From: Orcinus orca
Taxonomy: Eukaryota > Chordata > Mammalia > Artiodactyla > Delphinidae
Length of the DNA stretch: 64,000 bases
Direction: 5' to 3'
NCBI RefSeq assembly: GCF_937001465.1
Contig: NC_064559.1
Location: 127,113,140-127,177,139 of the forward strand
Shown here piece after piece: positions 62,650-64,000 of the stretch. The number at the start of each line of letters is the position of its first letter. Position 1 is the first letter of the stretch. The position numbers and the translations under genes were made by a program. The notes below the pieces were generated by a model. That model made no database searches and had not been told where the DNA came from. It saw nothing but the letters and a program-made list of their open reading frames with translations.

Positions 62650-63500
62650 TTTGAAAAGATGGCGGAAGAGTAAGACGCAGAGATCACCTTCCTCCCCACA
62701 GATACATCAGATACAACTACACGTGGAACAACTCCCACAGAACACCCACTGAATGCTGGCAGAAGACCTCAGACATCCCAAAAGGCAAGAAGCTCCCCAT
62801 GTACCTGGGAAGGGCAAAAGAAAAAAGAAAAAACAGAGACAAAAGAATAGGGACGGGACCTGCACCAGTGGGAAGGAAAGGTTTCCACACAGTAGAATCC
62901 CCTTCGTGGGCGGAGACTGCGGGTGGCGAGGGAGGAAGCTTCAGAGGCACGGAGGAGAGCACAGCAACAGGGGTGTGCAGGGCAAAGCATAGAGATTCCC
63001 GCACAGAGGATTGGTGCCGACCAGCACTCACCAGCCTGAGAGGCTTGTCTGCTCACCTGCCGGGATGGGCGGGGGCTGGGAGCTGAGGCTCGGGCTTCAG
63101 AGTTCGGATCCCAGGGAGAGGACTGGGGTTGGCTGCGTGAACACAGCCTGAAGGGGTTAGTGCACCACGGCTAGCCGGGAGGGAGTCCAGGGAAAAGTCT
63201 GTACCTGCTGAAGAGGCAAGAGACTTTTTCTTGCCTCTTTGTTTCCTGGTGCACGAGGAGAGGGGATTAAGAGCGCTGCTTAAAGGAGCTCCAGAGACGG
63301 GCTTGAGCCGCGGCTATTAGCACAGACCCCAGAGACAGGCATGAGACGTGAAGGCTGCTGCTGCAGCCACCAAGAAGTCTGTGTGCAAGCCCAGGTCACT
63401 ATCCACACCTCCTTTCCGGGGAGCCTATGCAGCCCGCCACTGCCAGGGTCCCGTGATCCAGGGAAAACTTCCCCGGGAGAACGCATGGCATGCCTCAGGC
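62650..63500 (+). promoter_or_regulatory. L1 internal promoter / CpG-rich 5' UTR
   Basis: The L1 5' UTR normally holds an internal Pol II promoter. Here GC and CpG density rise sharply over the intron (gggacggg, ggcggagactgcggg, gccgcggc), and the YY1-like site is near the start. Such sequence is usually methylated in somatic cells. Activity is inferred from the family, not shown. Confidence 0.7.
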
Positions 63501-63775
63501 TGGTGCAACGTCACGCTGGCCTCTGCCGCTGCAGGCTCGCCCCACACTTTGTACCCCTCCCTCCCCCTGGCCTGAGTGAGCCAGAGCCCCCGAAGCAGCT
63601 GCTCCTTTAACCACATCCTGTCTGAGCAAAGAACACAGGCACCAGTCCCCTCCACCAGAAAGCCTACACAACCCACTGAAAACACCTTAGCCACTGTGGA
63701 CAGACACCAAAACAACGGAAACTACGAACCTGCAGCCTGCAAAAAGGAGACCCCAAACAAAGAAAGATAAGCAAA

Positions 63776-64000
63776 ATGACAAGACAGAAAACCACACAGC
63801 AGATGAAGGGGCAAGATAAAAACCCACCAGACCTAAAAAATGAAAAGGAAATGGGCAGTCTACCTGAAAAAGAATTTAGAATAATGATAGTAAAGATGAT
63901 CCAAAATCTTGGAAATAGAATAGAGAAAATGCAAGAAATATTTAACAAGGACCTAGAAGAACTAAAGAGGAAACAAGCAATGATGAACAGCACAATAAAT
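63776..64000 (+). CDS. L1 ORF1, N-terminal part
   Basis: Opens at ATG 63776 (MTRQKTTQQMKGQDKN) and stays open for 75 codons to the window edge. From about residue 45 the peptide (RIEKMQEIFNKDLEELKRKQ) has the heptad spacing of the coiled coil through which ORF1 protein forms trimers. ORF1 protein is the RNA-binding chaperone of L1 particles in the cytoplasm. The start was chosen because the frame upstream is closed and the peptide matches L1 ORF1 N-termini. Intactness beyond the window is unknown. Confidence 0.88.
   Translation, partial: MTRQKTTQQMKGQDKNPPDLKNEKEMGSLPEKEFRIMIVKMIQNLGNRIEKMQEIFNKDLEELKRKQAMMNSTIN

Larger units (their letters stand above)
1..64000 (+). other. DPYD: DPYD gene, partial: end of intron 16 to part of intron 18
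   Basis: The whole window lies inside one transcription unit, judged from two in-phase exons near the left end and the absence of any other host exon I could recognise. DPYD encodes cytosolic dihydropyrimidine dehydrogenase, which uses NADPH to reduce uracil and thymine, the rate-limiting step of pyrimidine catabolism. The human gene is known to be very long with large introns, which fits 56.6 kb of intron 18 here without reaching exon 19. Promoter, first exons and 3' end are outside the window. Numbering of exons and codons follows the human gene as I know it; it was not aligned by computer. Confidence 0.93.
62648..64000 (+). mobile_element. L1 with intact-looking 5' end, sense, runs off the window
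   Basis: Begins 'gatttgaaaagatggcggaa' and continues through a GC- and CpG-rich 5' UTR of about 1.1 kb into ORF1. The YY1-like AAGATGGCGG at the 5' end is a known L1 promoter site that helps set the start point. The element lies in the same orientation as DPYD and inside an older L1 fragment. Whether it is full length cannot be judged from this window. Confidence 0.93.

Noticed and set aside
62650..63700. CpG island of a new host gene
   Set aside because: The GC-rich stretch is the 5' UTR of an L1, followed by L1 ORF1; the overlapping open frames there are UTR text.
7414..64000. DPYD exon 19 or later exons
   Set aside because: I looked for the expected continuation of the flavin domain with an in-phase acceptor and found none in 56.6 kb.

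Overview
This is a window of nuclear DNA from a placental mammal, almost certainly a whale or dolphin. Three copies of a tRNA-derived SINE (31054-31273, 34458-34673, 36235-36444) match the CHR-type SINE I know from Cetacea and hippos. A cetartiodactyl-type L1 accompanies them. The rest is AT-rich intron with old mammalian repeats (MIR, L2, MER5, MLT1, L1M). There are no bacterial, plasmid or viral genes, no CRISPR array and no operons.

The only host gene I can support is DPYD (dihydropyrimidine dehydrogenase, the first enzyme of uracil, thymine and 5-fluorouracil breakdown), on the + strand. Two consecutive coding exons are present: 6357-6477 (121 bp) and 7294-7413 (120 bp). Their lengths and phases fit human exons 17 and 18, codons 687-767, in the FMN- and pyrimidine-binding domain. 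Positions 1-6356 are the end of intron 16, 6478-7293 are the whole of intron 17 (816 bp), and 7414-64000 are the first 56.6 kb of intron 18. Exon 19 was not found.

Layout of intron 18. Positions 7414-21400 are mostly unique AT-rich sequence with MIR and MER5 pieces and GT microsatellites. Positions 21400-24640 hold a MER5A and tandem L1 3' ends. Positions 25862-28260 hold a long, disabled hAT DNA-transposon copy whose 3' part is replaced by L1 sequence. Positions 30561-32095 hold a young L1 with a SINE nested in it. Positions 33250-36460 hold L2, MIR and two SINEs. An MLT1 LTR lies at 41224-41588 and a short young L1 with a perfect 15-bp duplication at 44687-44965. Positions 51365-53190 hold an L2 split by an unclassified element, then an LTR fragment. 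A 96-bp palindrome lies at 54270-54365. Positions 57950-60900 hold an old L1 split by a young L1. Positions 62345-64000 hold an old L1 fragment into which an L1 with its 5' end, CpG-rich promoter and open ORF1 start has inserted; it runs off the window.

I do not see a new multi-gene system. The observations most worth checking are a predicted Arg-to-Cys change at DPYD residue 696, the long palindrome, a poly(A) tract flanked by direct repeats, an exon-like CpG-keeping block in intron 18, and the possibly full-length L1 at the right edge. Family names for repeats come from recognition by eye, so boundaries are approximate unless target-site duplications are given.
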